A DNA stretch of 64,000 nucleotides from Streptomyces sp. NRRL B-1347 (GCF_000720325.1 NZ_JOJM01000042.1:1-64000), one strand, 5' to 3'. Counted from the first letter of the stretch, positions 35,397 to 44,286 are shown. Translations and numbers: made by a program. The notes: generated by a model from the letters alone, not told the origin.

Positions 35397-36605
35397 CTAC
35401 TCGACGACCTTCAGGAGCTTGTTGGGCGTGCCCTCGCTCGGGTTGGAGATCTTGTCCGGCGTCGCGCCGTCGGTCAGCGCCTTGGCGACGTCCGCGGGCT
35501 TGGCGTCCGGGTGCGCGGCCACGTACAGGGCGGCGGCGCCGACCACGTGCGGGGTCGCCATGGACGTACCGGAGATCGTCTTGGTGGCGTCGTCACCGGT
35601 GTTCCAGTCGGACGTGATGTCCGAGCCCGGGGCGTAGATGTCCACGACGGAGCCGAAGTTGGAGAAGTCCGACTGCTCGTCGTCCTTCGTGGAGGAGGCG
35701 ACCGTGATGGCCTCCTTGACGCGCGCCGGAGAGCTCTGGCCCGCGTCGCTCGACTCGTTGCCCGCGGCCACAGCGTAGGTGACGCCGGAGGCGATGGACT
35801 TGCGGACGGCCTCGTCCAGGGCCTCGTCGGCGCCGCCGCCGAGGCTCATGTTGGCGACGGACGGGCCCTGGTGGTTCTTGGTGACCCAGTCGATGCCCGC
35901 GACGACCTGCTCGGTGGTGCCGGAGCCCTGGTCGTCCAGGACGCGCACCGCGACGATCTTCGCCTTCTTGGCGATGCCGTGCGCGCCGCCCGCGATGGTG
36001 CCGGCGACGTGGGTGCCGTGGCCGTTGCCGTCGTCCGCGTTGTCGTCGTTGTCGACCGCGTCGAAGCCGGAGACGGCGCGGCCGCCGAAGTCCTTGTGGC
36101 TGACGCGGACGCCGGTGTCGATGACGTACGCGGTCGCGCCCTCACCGGCCTTGTCCGGGTACGTGTACTTCTTGTCGCCCGCCGTGTCGGCCTGGTCGAC
36201 CCGGTCCAGGCCCCACGACGGCGGGTTGTCCTGGGTGGCCTTGATGGAGAACTTCTTGTTCTGCACGACCTTGCCGACGGCCGGGTCGGCGGCGAGGCGC
36301 TTGGCCTCGGTCTCGCTCAGGCCCTTGGCCGAGAAGCCGTTGACGGCCGAGGAGTAGTTGCGGCTGAGGTCGCCGCCGTACTCCTCGGCGAGGTCGGCCT
36401 TGGTGTCCTTGCTGGCCTTCTCGTCGAGCAGCACGATGTAGCTGCCGGCCACGGCGCCCTTGGCCTCGGTGCCGTACACCTTGCCTTCGGCGGGGGTCGA
36501 GGCTCCGGCGAATGTACCGGCGAAGACGGTCACGCCCACCGCGGTGGCGGCGGTGGCTATCCCTGCGGTGAGCTTCATCGTGCGAGCGCGCTTGTGAGCT
36601 GCCAT
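35397..36605 (-). CDS. Secreted S8 subtilisin-type serine protease (proteinase K branch)
   Basis: Encodes 402 residues: Sec signal peptide (about 1-35), I9 inhibitor propeptide (about 53-122, SYIVLLDEKASKDTKADLAE), mature S8 domain from about 127. The triad is D163 (VIDTGV), H196 (GNGHGTHVAG) and S348 (SGTSMATPH), with the oxyanion Asn in AAGNES. It is a secreted, self-maturing endopeptidase. It is monocistronic, between a 303-bp upstream region and a strong terminator. Confidence 0.95.
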   Translation of the reverse strand: MAAHKRARTMKLTAGIATAATAVGVTVFAGTFAGASTPAEGKVYGTEAKGAVAGSYIVLLDEKASKDTKADLAEEYGGDLSRNYSSAVNGFSAKGLSETEAKRLAADPAVGKVVQNKKFSIKATQDNPPSWGLDRVDQADTAGDKKYTYPDKAGEGATAYVIDTGVRVSHKDFGGRAVSGFDAVDNDDNADDGNGHGTHVAGTIAGGAHGIAKKAKIVAVRVLDDQGSGTTEQVVAGIDWVTKNHQGPSVANMSLGGGADEALDEAVRKSIASGVTYAVAAGNESSDAGQSSPARVKEAITVASSTKDDEQSDFSNFGSVVDIYAPGSDITSDWNTGDDATKTISGTSMATPHVVGAAALYVAAHPDAKPADVAKALTDGATPDKISNPSEGTPNKLLKVVE

Positions 36606-36774
36606 GAAGAGGCGTCTCCTCGTGGGGTGTTGTGGGGGGATGTGGTGCTTTGTGGGGTTGTCAAGCTTTCACTGCGGCGCCCGGTTCGCTCCGAAAGAAC
36701 TGAAGATCTCCGGGCGTTGGGACGAAACCCTGTCTGAATGACGCGCGCAGATCAATACCTTCATGCGGCTGTGA

Positions 36775-36787
36775 CTTGTTCAACAAG
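36775..36787. promoter_or_regulatory. Inverted repeat CTTGTT-C-AACAAG upstream of the protease
   Basis: Perfect 6-1-6 dyad in an AT-rich stretch about 170 bp upstream of the protease ATG. It is a candidate operator. Confidence 0.4.
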
Positions 36788-36849
36788 GTTCTGTAATAAC
36801 AAATCACCCCGCCCATGACACTTCGGGCACCCCACCCCTCCCCGCCCCC

Positions 36850-36888
36850 TCTGCGCCCTGCCCCTCCCCCGAGCGGGCAGGACGCAGA
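36850..36888 (-). terminator. Hairpin after the CDP-alcohol phosphatidyltransferase gene
   Basis: The stem pairs TCTGCG and CCTGCCC with GGGCAGG and CGCAGA (one internal C/A mismatch) over an 11-nt loop, 20 bp past the stop codon. Confidence 0.7.
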
Positions 36889-36908
36889 AGACCTTCGGCG
36901 GGCGGCGG

Positions 36909-37949
36909 CTAGGCCACCGCGGAGACCGGCTGCTCGAAGGAGTCGATCGTCCGCGTGAAGTCCCGGGTCGACAGGAGCAGCTTGTAGATGATGGCGAGTT
37001 CGAAGACGAGCAGCAGCGCGCCGGAGACGATGGTCGCCGGGATCACCGCGTCGAAGAGCGGCCCGAGGATGAAGACGCCCATCTGGAACTCGACGCCGCT
37101 CACGAGGTGCGTGCGGATGCGGTGCCGCAGCAGGAAGGAGCGCGCCCGCAGATAGGCGGGGAACCGGTGCCGGAACTCCTGGTGGAGGTCGATGACTTGC
37201 CGGGAGCGCGCGCCGCCCGCGGGCGCGCCCGCCGCCACCGGTACGGCCGCGGGGCCCGTCGGCGCCTCCGGCTCCCCGGGCGCCGCCGCGCCGACGGCCT
37301 GGTCCCGCTCCACGTCCGCCTCGGGGTTCTCCCGCAGCAGGTCCTCCATGAAGGCGAGCTCGGCCTGGTTCTCGGCCCGCCGGGCGGCCCGCACCCGCGC
37401 CTTGATCTGCTTGCGCATGGTGTAACGGACCTTGAAGATCTCAAGGGAGTTGATGTACCGCAGTGTGTCGAGCCCGACCACCGCGAGCGCGAGCCAGACG
37501 TAGGTGACGTCCCCGGTGCGCTCGTACTGGCCGCCCATCAGGGCGACCCCGCACACCATCACCCGGATCCGGTCGAAGACGAAGTCGAGCCACGCGCCGA
37601 AGACCGAGCCCTGCCCCGTCAGACGCGCGACCTTGCCGTCCATGCAGTCCAGAACGAAGCTCAGGTGGTAGATCACGGCGCCGAGACACAGCCACCGCCA
37701 GTCGCCGAAGGCGAAGCACACCGCGGAGCCGAGCCCGAGCAGGAACGCGCCCCAGGTGATCTGGTTCGGCGTGATCCGGGTGCGCAGCGCGGTCTGGCGG
37801 ACGAGCGGCGTGGCGACGGGGTCGACGAGCAGCACGGTCCACCAGGCGTCGCGCTTCTTCTCGGTGATGCGGCGCACCTCGGCGAGGGGCGGTATCTCCC
37901 GTGGCTCCCGTCGCGCGGCCGTGTCTCGTCGCGGGGACTGTTGTGACAT
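36909..37949 (-). CDS. CDP-alcohol phosphatidyltransferase family protein
   Basis: Encodes 346 residues. The signature D-x2-DG-x2-AR-x8-G-x3-D-x3-D is complete: D101, D104-G105, A108-R109, G118, D122, D126. Several membrane helices flank it (about 60-100, 145-165 and 300-330). A charged, Pro/Ala-rich cytoplasmic insert (about 190-260) is unusual. The enzyme transfers a phosphoalcohol from CDP-alcohol to an alcohol acceptor in lipid or wall polymer synthesis; substrates unknown. PHO-box-like repeats lie just upstream. Confidence 0.9.
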   Translation of the reverse strand: MSQQSPRRDTAARREPREIPPLAEVRRITEKKRDAWWTVLLVDPVATPLVRQTALRTRITPNQITWGAFLLGLGSAVCFAFGDWRWLCLGAVIYHLSFVLDCMDGKVARLTGQGSVFGAWLDFVFDRIRVMVCGVALMGGQYERTGDVTYVWLALAVVGLDTLRYINSLEIFKVRYTMRKQIKARVRAARRAENQAELAFMEDLLRENPEADVERDQAVGAAAPGEPEAPTGPAAVPVAAGAPAGGARSRQVIDLHQEFRHRFPAYLRARSFLLRHRIRTHLVSGVEFQMGVFILGPLFDAVIPATIVSGALLLVFELAIIYKLLLSTRDFTRTIDSFEQPVSAVA

Positions 37950-37965
37950 GGGTCAACTTCCTGGC

Positions 37966-37998
37966 GTTCGAATGAAGTTCACCTCACGCTAGGAAGCC
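37966..37998. promoter_or_regulatory. PHO-box-like 11-nt direct repeats
   Basis: Three successive 11-mers start GTTCGAA, GTTCACC and GCTAGGA at 37966, 37977 and 37988. Streptomycete PhoP binds 11-nt repeats of consensus GTTCACC; the middle unit is exact, the first has five of seven, the third is weak. The sequence lies 17 bp upstream of the gene start. Confidence 0.35.
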
Positions 37999-38095
37999 GT
38001 TGCCCCAAGGAACAAGAAGTGGCCCATGCAACCTTTGGCCGGGGGTATGGGTCGAACCAGTGGGTCGGGTCCATGGACGCGCCAGGACGCCCGTG

Positions 38096-38153
38096 CGTTA
38101 TCCGAGCGTTACCAAATGCCCCGACCGTTACCGAATGGCCTCACAGAGCGTTA
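38096..38153. repeat. Four CGTTA motifs in an intergenic region
   Basis: CGTTA occurs at 38096, 38107, 38126 and 38149, mostly as (G/C)CGTTA(T/C)C. This A/T-containing word is rare in such DNA. It lies 147-204 bp upstream of the CDP-alcohol transferase and just after the glycosyltransferase gene. Confidence 0.35.
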
Positions 38154-38226
38154 TGTCACGCCGTGTCGGACCATCCCGCACCAAGCCCCAATCCCGGCCA
38201 ACCGGCCCTGAAGCACCACCAAACGG

Positions 38227-39468
38227 TCACGCGTCCGCACCTCCCTTCTTCACGCCGCCGTCACGCCGACCGCGCACGATCTCCTCCTCGATGAGGTCGG
38301 CCGCCCTCTTCGTGCCGCCCTCCCCCGCCATCCCGGCGCGCACCTCGCCGAGCCTGCGCGCCACCTCCGGGTCGTCGACGAGCGCGAGCACCGCCTCGCG
38401 CAGCGTCCGCGCGTCGGCCTCCTCCATCGGCAGATGGCGGGCGACGCCGAGGCCCTGGAGCATGTCGGCGTTGCCGAACTGGTCGACGGCCTGCGGCACG
38501 GCGACCATCGGCGTCCCGGTGGCGAGGCCCTCCTGGCTGCCGCCCGCGCCCGCGTGCGTGATGAACGCGTCGGCCTTCCGCAGGACCGCCAGCTGCGGCA
38601 CCCAGCGGCACACCTCGATGTTGTCCGGTACGTCGCCGAGCTCGCTCGCCTCGACGTGGCGGCCGACCTGGAGCACCACGTGCCATCCCGGCAGGCCGCC
38701 GAAGGCCTCGACGCACGCGCGGTAGAACGCGGGCTGCTTGGTGAAGGACGAGCCGAGGGAGACGAGGAGCACCTTCTCCGCGTGCGCCGGGCGCTCCCAG
38801 TCGCCCTGTGCCGCGCGGTCGCCCTGACAGGCGCCGACGAAGGTGTGCACGTCCTCGTCGACCCGGTCGGCGTGCGGCTGGAGCGCCTTGGGGATGAGGA
38901 CGAGCGAGCGGGGCGGGCGGCCGACGAAGGGGTCGGGGTGCTCGGTGACGCCGTTCTCCGTCAGCCAGTTCTCGAACCGCTCGTAGTACGCCCGGCCGCG
39001 CTCGGTCCGCCGGGGCTCCGCCCACATGGGCTCGGCGACCTCCTCCTCGTATCCCTCCCAGGCGACCAGGTTCGGCGAGAGCGAGACCTCGGGCACGCCC
39101 CAGCGGCGGGCGAGGACCCGGGCCGGGTACGAGGTGATGTCGTGCAGGACGAGGTCCGGCTCGTCGCCCTTGTACGCCTTCGCCAGCTGCGGCAGCGCCT
39201 GGATCGCGTCGGCCAGGAACGGCTCGACGTTGTCGAGCAGGGTCTCGCCCCAGGCCGACGGGTCGTCGTCGGGGCCGGGCAGCGTGGTGCGGTAGAGCAC
39301 GGGCTCGGCACCGGTCTCGGCGACCTTCTCCTCGAAGGCGTGCGGGATCGCGTACGTGACGCGGTGGCCGCGGGCGACGAGCTCCCGGATCACTTCGAGG
39401 CTCGGGTTCACGTGCCCGTGGGCGGCGATGGAGAACATGGCGATGTGGGCACGCTTGCGTGTGGTCAT
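38227..39468 (-). CDS. Macrolide-type UDP-glycosyltransferase (MGT family, GT1)
   Basis: Encodes 413 residues. The N-terminal catalytic His is H17 ([10 protein letters not shown]), and the C-terminal donor-binding motif [20 protein letters not shown] with DQFGNADML is the MGT/OleD signature. It would glucosylate macrolides or other phenolic/hydroxylated acceptors with UDP-glucose, often giving self-resistance. ATG 39468 starts the family N-terminus. It lies 86 bp downstream of a MarR gene on the same strand, with a perfect palindrome between them. Confidence 0.92.
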   Translation of the reverse strand: MTTRKRAHIAMFSIAAHGHVNPSLEVIRELVARGHRVTYAIPHAFEEKVAETGAEPVLYRTTLPGPDDDPSAWGETLLDNVEPFLADAIQALPQLAKAYKGDEPDLVLHDITSYPARVLARRWGVPEVSLSPNLVAWEGYEEEVAEPMWAEPRRTERGRAYYERFENWLTENGVTEHPDPFVGRPPRSLVLIPKALQPHADRVDEDVHTFVGACQGDRAAQGDWERPAHAEKVLLVSLGSSFTKQPAFYRACVEAFGGLPGWHVVLQVGRHVEASELGDVPDNIEVCRWVPQLAVLRKADAFITHAGAGGSQEGLATGTPMVAVPQAVDQFGNADMLQGLGVARHLPMEEADARTLREAVLALVDDPEVARRLGEVRAGMAGEGGTKRAADLIEEEIVRGRRDGGVKKGGADA

Positions 39469-39486
39469 GCGCTGACCATAAACGAG

Positions 39487-39500
39487 ACGAGACGTCTCGT
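39487..39500. promoter_or_regulatory. Palindrome ACGAGACGTCTCGT upstream of the glycosyltransferase
   Basis: Perfect 14-bp palindrome starting 18 bp before the start codon. It is a candidate repressor operator (TetR-like in form). It differs from the GTTGTA-type dyads near the MarR gene, so a second regulator elsewhere is possible. Confidence 0.45.
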
Positions 39501-39553
39501 GCAATAGTTTTCGGGGCTCTTCGCGCCGCGGCGGCGACCGGCTCCGTCCGGGT

Positions 39554-40006
39554 CTACCCGGCGGACCCCTCGCCCGGGCCGCACTCCGCGCCCGCGTTGT
39601 ACCGCAGCAGGTACTCCGCGAACCGCTCCAGATCCGGACCGCTCCAGTCCGCGAGCCGCTCATGGAAGGCGATCCGACGGCTGTCCGTGACCTGCGCGAG
39701 CACCCCCACCCCCCGCTCGGTCAGATGCAGCACGTGCACGCGGTGGTCGGCCGGGTCCTGGCGGCGCTCCACCAGGCCCGCCTTCTCCAGGGCCGCGACC
39801 TGTCTGCTGATCGTCGACTTGTCGAGGGTGTAGTGCGCCGCCAGATCCGTGGCGCGGCAGCCCTGCTGGTACTCCAGATGACTGAGGAGCGTGAAGGAGA
39901 CGAGGGAGAGCTCGGGGTGCATCCGGGCCGCGGTGGCGCGCGCACGCCGCGCGAACGCCGTCATCTCCCGCTGGATGACCTCGATCGAATCGTCCCGGTC
40001 GGCCAC
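39554..40006 (-). CDS. MarR-family transcriptional regulator
   Basis: Encodes 150 residues, start GTG 40006 with AGGAGG and GGAGG upstream. The winged helix is clear: [20 protein letters not shown], then [20 protein letters not shown] and the wing [19 protein letters not shown]. It should bind palindromes as a dimer and release on ligand. Two matched dyads lie in its divergent promoter region. Neighbours are a drug glycosyltransferase and an efflux-like membrane protein. Confidence 0.92.
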   Translation of the reverse strand: MADRDDSIEVIQREMTAFARRARATAARMHPELSLVSFTLLSHLEYQQGCRATDLAAHYTLDKSTISRQVAALEKAGLVERRQDPADHRVHVLHLTERGVGVLAQVTDSRRIAFHERLADWSGPDLERFAEYLLRYNAGAECGPGEGSAG

Positions 40007-40089
40007 GACCTCCGCCTCCTCGCGTCGACGCCGCCCGGCCCCGGCCGCACCCCCGCGGCACGCCCCGCGTTTCCGTCCCGGCAGCAATG

Positions 40090-40104
40090 GTTGTACAGTA
40101 CAAC
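40090..40104. promoter_or_regulatory. Operator-like dyad 1, GTTGTAC-A-GTACAAC
   Basis: Perfect 7-1-7 palindrome in the divergent region between the MarR gene (start 40006) and the membrane protein gene (start 40148). A likely MarR binding site. Confidence 0.6.
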
Positions 40105-40114
40105 ATGACGTAAG

Positions 40115-40131
40115 AGTTGTATATACCAACT
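40115..40131. promoter_or_regulatory. Operator-like dyad 2, AGTTG-N7-CAACT
   Basis: AGTTG and CAACT flank TATATAC, giving the same half-site form GTTGTA...CAAC as dyad 1. The two centres are 26 bp apart. The TATATA core could be part of a -10 element. It ends 16 bp before the membrane protein ATG. Confidence 0.55.
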
Positions 40132-40147
40132 ATCTGGAGAGGTCCGC

Positions 40148-41182
40148 ATGACGGCGCCTGCCCGTGGCCCCCTGCGCCACGTCCTCGTCCATCTCTTGAC
40201 CCCGCTGCTGATGTGCCTGGGCATGGGCCTGGCCTACATGAGCGCGTTCGTCACGCCCGAGCCGCACGACATGCCCGTCGCCGTCGTCGGCTCGGACGCC
40301 CGCGCCCACGCCTTCGCCGAGTCCGTCGCGGACAAGGCGGGCGACGCCCTCGACGTACGGACGCTGGCCTCGCGCGCCAAGGCCGTCGACGCGCTGAAGT
40401 CCCTCGACATATCCGGCGCCTACGTCCCGGACGCCAAGGCCCCCGAGCTCCTCGTCGCCTCCGCCGGGTCCGACATGAGCGCGCTGGCCGCCGAGAAGGT
40501 CTTCACCCCCGTGGCCGCCGCCCAGGGCACCCCGCTGAAGGTCACCAACGTGGCGCCCCCGGTCGCCGACGACCCGACGGGCCAGGGCCTGTTCTTCCTG
40601 CTCGTCGCGGTGAGCATCGGCTCGTACGCGTCCGTGGCCGCGCTCGGTGCCGCCGGCGGGGCCCTGCGGATGCGGGCGCGCGCGGGCCTCGCCGTCGGCG
40701 TCGCCTTCGCCGTGAGCCTGATCGGCACCGCGCTCGCCGGGCCCGTCTTCCACCTCGCGCACCACGGCCTGGGGGGCGTGTGGGCCATGTCCTGGCTGTA
40801 CTCGGCGGGCATCCTGCTCATCGGCGTCGGCCTGCACACGTTCCTCAAGCGCTGGACGACGCTCGCGATGATGGTCCTCTTCGTGATGCTCAACTTCACC
40901 AGCTCCGGCGGGCTCTTCCGGCCCGAGCTGCAGAACGGCTTCTTCGGCTCCCTGCACGCCTTCTGGAACGGCGCGGGCTTCGTCGAGGGCGTCCGCGCCC
41001 ATCTGTACTTCGGCGGGCACGGCCTCGGCGGACACGTGGGCACGCTGGTGGCCTGGCTCGCCCTGGGCGCGCTGCTCACTGCGGTGGCGGGGCTCGTCGA
41101 GCGGCGGCGGGCCGCGGTGGCCGCCGCCCCCGCGGCGGTGGCGGCCGCGGAGGAGGAGATGGAGGAGTCGGTCGGCGTCTGA
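40148..41182 (+). CDS. ABC-2/DUF3533-like integral membrane protein
   Basis: Encodes 344 residues. One N-terminal helix (about 15-35), an extracytoplasmic domain (about 40-150), then five helices (about 155-320) fit the YhgE/Pip or DUF3533 (ABC-2 permease-like) type. There is no partner ATPase in the region. It is probably an export or envelope-stress protein controlled by the divergent MarR. It ends 13 bp before the convergent sugar-binding-protein gene, leaving no room for a separate terminator. Confidence 0.8.
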   Translation: MTAPARGPLRHVLVHLLTPLLMCLGMGLAYMSAFVTPEPHDMPVAVVGSDARAHAFAESVADKAGDALDVRTLASRAKAVDALKSLDISGAYVPDAKAPELLVASAGSDMSALAAEKVFTPVAAAQGTPLKVTNVAPPVADDPTGQGLFFLLVAVSIGSYASVAALGAAGGALRMRARAGLAVGVAFAVSLIGTALAGPVFHLAHHGLGGVWAMSWLYSAGILLIGVGLHTFLKRWTTLAMMVLFVMLNFTSSGGLFRPELQNGFFGSLHAFWNGAGFVEGVRAHLYFGGHGLGGHVGTLVAWLALGALLTAVAGLVERRRAAVAAAPAAVAAAEEEMEESVGV

Positions 41183-41195
41183 GGGCGCGCCGGGC

Positions 41196-42485
41196 TCAGC
41201 GCTGATAGCGGCGCAGCACCAGGTTCCCGTCCTTGACCAGGCGCTTCCTCAGCTCGTCCAGGCCGATCGCGCCGCTGTAGTACTCCTGGAGCGCGGGCGT
41301 GGCGACCTTGTCCGACCACTCGGGGTAGCCGCGCACCGACTGCGCGGGGGCGGGCCGGAGGTGGCGGGCGAGCGCCGTGCCCGTCGCCCAGTCGTCCTTC
41401 GCCGTCCGCAGCGCCGGGTCCTTGAGGGCCTCCTTGCCGGTGGGCAGCATCCAGTCGCCGCGCGCGAGCCGCACCATGTTGGCGGGGCGCAGGAAGAAGT
41501 CGATGAACGCGGCCGCCTCCTTCTTGTGCGGGCTGTCCTCGGCGACCGACAGGGTCTGCGGACTCACGCCCTGCGCGAGCCCTTCCGCCCCTGCGGGCGC
41601 GGGCAGGACCTGCCAGTCGAAGCCCTTCGGCGCCTGCTGGACGATCTGCTGGCGGTAGGAGAAGCCGAGCGGCACCATCGCGTACTTGCCGCCGAAGAAG
41701 CCGGGCAGCGTGTCCGAGCCGCCCATGCCGAGCGTCGCCCCGGACGCGCTCCCGTCGACGTTGACCTGGTCGTGGACGGTGCGCGGCACCACGGCTTCGG
41801 CGTCCTCGAAGCGGATCTCGGCCTTGCCGTCCGGGCGCCGGTGGAAGAGCTCGCCGCCCGCCGAGAGCGACAGGTTGAGCGTGGCCGACACCGGCTCCTT
41901 CAGCGGCCAGGCCACTCCGAACCTGCCCTTGCCCGCGCCGAGCTCCCGCGTCACCGAGCGGAACTCCGGCCAGCTCCACGGCTTGTCGGGGGTCGGGATC
42001 CGGACGCCGGACTCCTTCAGCCACCTGGCGTTGGCGATGAGCACGCGCGGCTCCTGGAGGAACGGCACGCCGTACACCTTGCCGCCGAAGGTCGTCGTGT
42101 CCCAGCTGGCCTGCGGGATGTCGTCCCGAAGGCGGCGCGGCAGCAGCTTCCCGAGGTCGGCGAGGTAGCCGCCGTACGCGAAGTCCGCGAGGTCGTCGGA
42201 CGCGTCGTGGATGACGTCCGGGGCCTCGCCGCCCTCGAAGGAGGTGAGGAGCTGGTCGTGGACGCTCGTCCAACTGCCCTGGACGTACTCGACCTCGACG
42301 TCGGGGTGGCGCGCGTTCCACTCCGCCACCAGTTCCTTGTTCGCCGCGACGGACTCCTGCTGCCAGGCGAGCGACTGGAAGCGCAGGGTGATCCGCCCGT
42401 CGGAGTCCCCGCCGTCGCCCGAGCACCCCGCGAGCAGCAGGACGAGCGCGGCGGCCGCGGCGCCCAGGGCGCGGACGCGGCGCAT
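41196..42485 (-). CDS. Sugar ABC transporter substrate-binding lipoprotein
   Basis: Encodes 429 residues. Signal peptide with lipobox LAGC (Cys about 21), then a family 1 (MalE-like) fold: RITLRFQSLAWQQESVAANK, the Trp-rich PWSWPEF region and AAAFIDFFLRPANMVRLARG. It captures an oligosaccharide or sugar outside the membrane. The ATG overlaps the stop of the upstream permease as ATGA. No ATPase gene is present, so a shared MsiK-type ATPase is expected, as usual in streptomycetes. Confidence 0.92.
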   Translation of the reverse strand: MRRVRALGAAAAALVLLLAGCSGDGGDSDGRITLRFQSLAWQQESVAANKELVAEWNARHPDVEVEYVQGSWTSVHDQLLTSFEGGEAPDVIHDASDDLADFAYGGYLADLGKLLPRRLRDDIPQASWDTTTFGGKVYGVPFLQEPRVLIANARWLKESGVRIPTPDKPWSWPEFRSVTRELGAGKGRFGVAWPLKEPVSATLNLSLSAGGELFHRRPDGKAEIRFEDAEAVVPRTVHDQVNVDGSASGATLGMGGSDTLPGFFGGKYAMVPLGFSYRQQIVQQAPKGFDWQVLPAPAGAEGLAQGVSPQTLSVAEDSPHKKEAAAFIDFFLRPANMVRLARGDWMLPTGKEALKDPALRTAKDDWATGTALARHLRPAPAQSVRGYPEWSDKVATPALQEYYSGAIGLDELRKRLVKDGNLVLRRYQR

Positions 42486-43357
42486 CAGCTCTTCACCGCC
42501 CCGGCGAGCATGCCGCCCGTGATCCGCTTCTGGATGAGGGCGAAGACGACGAGCGAGGGCAGCGTCGCGAGGAACGCGGCGGCGGCGAGCGGGCCGAGGT
42601 CGGCCACGCCCTCCGCGCCGATGAAGTGCGTGAGGACGACCGGCAACGTCTGTTTCTCCGGGGTCTTGAGCAGGACGAGCGCGAAGAAGAACTCGTTCCA
42701 CGCCGTGATGAAGGCAAACAGCGCGGTCGCCCCGATGCCCGGCGCGAGCAGCGGCGCGGTGACCGACACGAGCGTGCGCAGGCGGCTCGCCCCGTCGACG
42801 GCCGCGGCCTCCTCCAGCTCCACCGGCACGGCGCGGACGTACCCGACGAGCATCCACAGCGCGAACGGCAGCGCCCACACCACATAGACCATGATCAGAC
42901 CGGGCAGCGAGTTGATCAGGCGCAGGTTCTTCAGGACGAGGAACAGCGGGATGATCACCAGGACGAAGGGGAAGGCCTGGCTGACCACGACCCAGCCGGT
43001 CGCGGCCCGGGCGAGCAGCGTGCGGTGGCGCGCCATCACGTACGCCATCGGGGTGGCGATGACGACGGCGATCACGGCGGCGCTGAGGGCGGCGACCAGC
43101 GAGTTGCCCGCGGCGCGCAGGAGCGGCTGTTCGTCGAAGGCCTGGCGGTAGTTGGCGAGGGTCGGGTCCTCAGGGATCCAGGTGGGGTGCAGGCTGCCCA
43201 GCTCCGTGGCCGGTTTGAAGGACGTGGAGAGCAGCCAGAGGAACGGGAACACCAGGAAGACGAGATAGGCGAGGAGCGCGAGGTACTGCCCGGCCCGCGC
43301 GGCCCCCTTCGTCCGCGCGGCTCCGGTGCGCGCGGCCCCTTTCGTACGCGAGGTCAT
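42485..43357 (-). CDS. Sugar ABC transporter permease (MalG-like)
   Basis: Encodes 290 residues, six helices. The coupling motif is visible: ELEEAAAVDGASRLRTLVSV followed by TAPLLAPGIG. The N-terminus has a short repeated TKGAAR/TGAAR sequence from tandem DNA repeats (about 43280-43345). Coupled by 4-nt overlaps to both neighbours. Confidence 0.93.
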   Translation of the reverse strand: MTSRTKGAARTGAARTKGAARAGQYLALLAYLVFLVFPFLWLLSTSFKPATELGSLHPTWIPEDPTLANYRQAFDEQPLLRAAGNSLVAALSAAVIAVVIATPMAYVMARHRTLLARAATGWVVVSQAFPFVLVIIPLFLVLKNLRLINSLPGLIMVYVVWALPFALWMLVGYVRAVPVELEEAAAVDGASRLRTLVSVTAPLLAPGIGATALFAFITAWNEFFFALVLLKTPEKQTLPVVLTHFIGAEGVADLGPLAAAAFLATLPSLVVFALIQKRITGGMLAGAVKS

Positions 43358-44286
43358 CGCTCGTCGGCTCCTCTCAGGCGGCCCACGAGGTACACGGCGA
43401 GCAGCACCGAGATCACCGCGACCATCACACAGCCCATCGCCGCCGCGTAGCCGAACTGGCCGTAGCGGAAGGCCTCCTCGTACGCGAACAGCATCGGCAG
43501 GCGGGTGCGCCCGCCGGGGCCGCCGTTGGTGAGCACGTAGACCAGGGCGAAGGAGTTGAAGTTCCAGATGAAATTGAGCGCGGTGATGGCGAGCGCGATC
43601 GGCCTGAGGGCGGGCCAGGTGACGGTGGTGAAGCGGCGCCAGGCGCCCGCGCCGTCCATCGCGGCGGCCTCGTGCAGTTCCCGGGGCACGTTCTGGAGCC
43701 CGGCGAGCAGGGCCACCGTGGTCTGCGGCATGCCCGCCCAGACGCCCACGACGATGACGGCGGGCAGCGCGGTGCCGAGGCCGGTCAGCCAGTCCCGGCC
43801 GTCGCCGAACCCCAGGTCGCGCAGCGTCTCGTTGAGGATGCCCGCGTCCGGGTGGTAGACGAGCCGCCACATGATGCCGACGACGACCTCGGGCATCGCC
43901 CACGGGACGATCGCGAGCGAGCGGGCCAGCCAGCGGAAGCGCAGGTTCTGGCTGAGCAGGAGCGCGAGGCCGAGCGCGAGCAGGAACTGCGGCACCGTCA
44001 CCCCGACCGCCCAGAGCAGGCCGATCCGGAACGAGTCCCAGAACAGGGTGTCGTGCCGCAGGTCCTGGAAGTTGAGGAGCCCGATCCACTCGGTGGCCTC
44101 GGTGCGGCCCGACTGGGAGTCGGTGAAGGCGAGCGCGATGCCGTAGAGCAGCGGGCCGAGGCTCAGCACCAGGATCGGGAGCAGCGCGGGCAGGACCAGG
44201 AACCAGGCGCCGTGGTCCATGGCCCTGGCGGGGCGGCGGCCTCGGGAGCCCTTGCCGGACCGCGCTCGCGCGGTCGCCAATGTCAC
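43354..44286 (-). CDS. Sugar ABC transporter permease (MalF-like)
   Basis: Encodes 310 residues, start GTG 44286 with AAAGGAG 9 nt upstream. Six helices. Coupling loop ELHEAAAMDGAGAWRRFTTV then TWPALRPI. First gene of the three-gene importer operon. No LacI-type regulator gene or clear operator is present nearby. Confidence 0.93.
   Translation of the reverse strand: MTLATARARSGKGSRGRRPARAMDHGAWFLVLPALLPILVLSLGPLLYGIALAFTDSQSGRTEATEWIGLLNFQDLRHDTLFWDSFRIGLLWAVGVTVPQFLLALGLALLLSQNLRFRWLARSLAIVPWAMPEVVVGIMWRLVYHPDAGILNETLRDLGFGDGRDWLTGLGTALPAVIVVGVWAGMPQTTVALLAGLQNVPRELHEAAAMDGAGAWRRFTTVTWPALRPIALAITALNFIWNFNSFALVYVLTNGGPGGRTRLPMLFAYEEAFRYGQFGYAAAMGCVMVAVISVLLAVYLVGRLRGADER

Larger units (their letters stand above)
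36606..36908 (-). other. 303-bp region: protease promoter and terminator of the upstream gene
   Basis: Holds the protease 5' region, an AT-richer stretch around 36770-36810, a dyad at 36775-36787 and the terminator of the CDP-alcohol transferase gene at 36850-36888. No gene visible. Confidence 0.7.
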
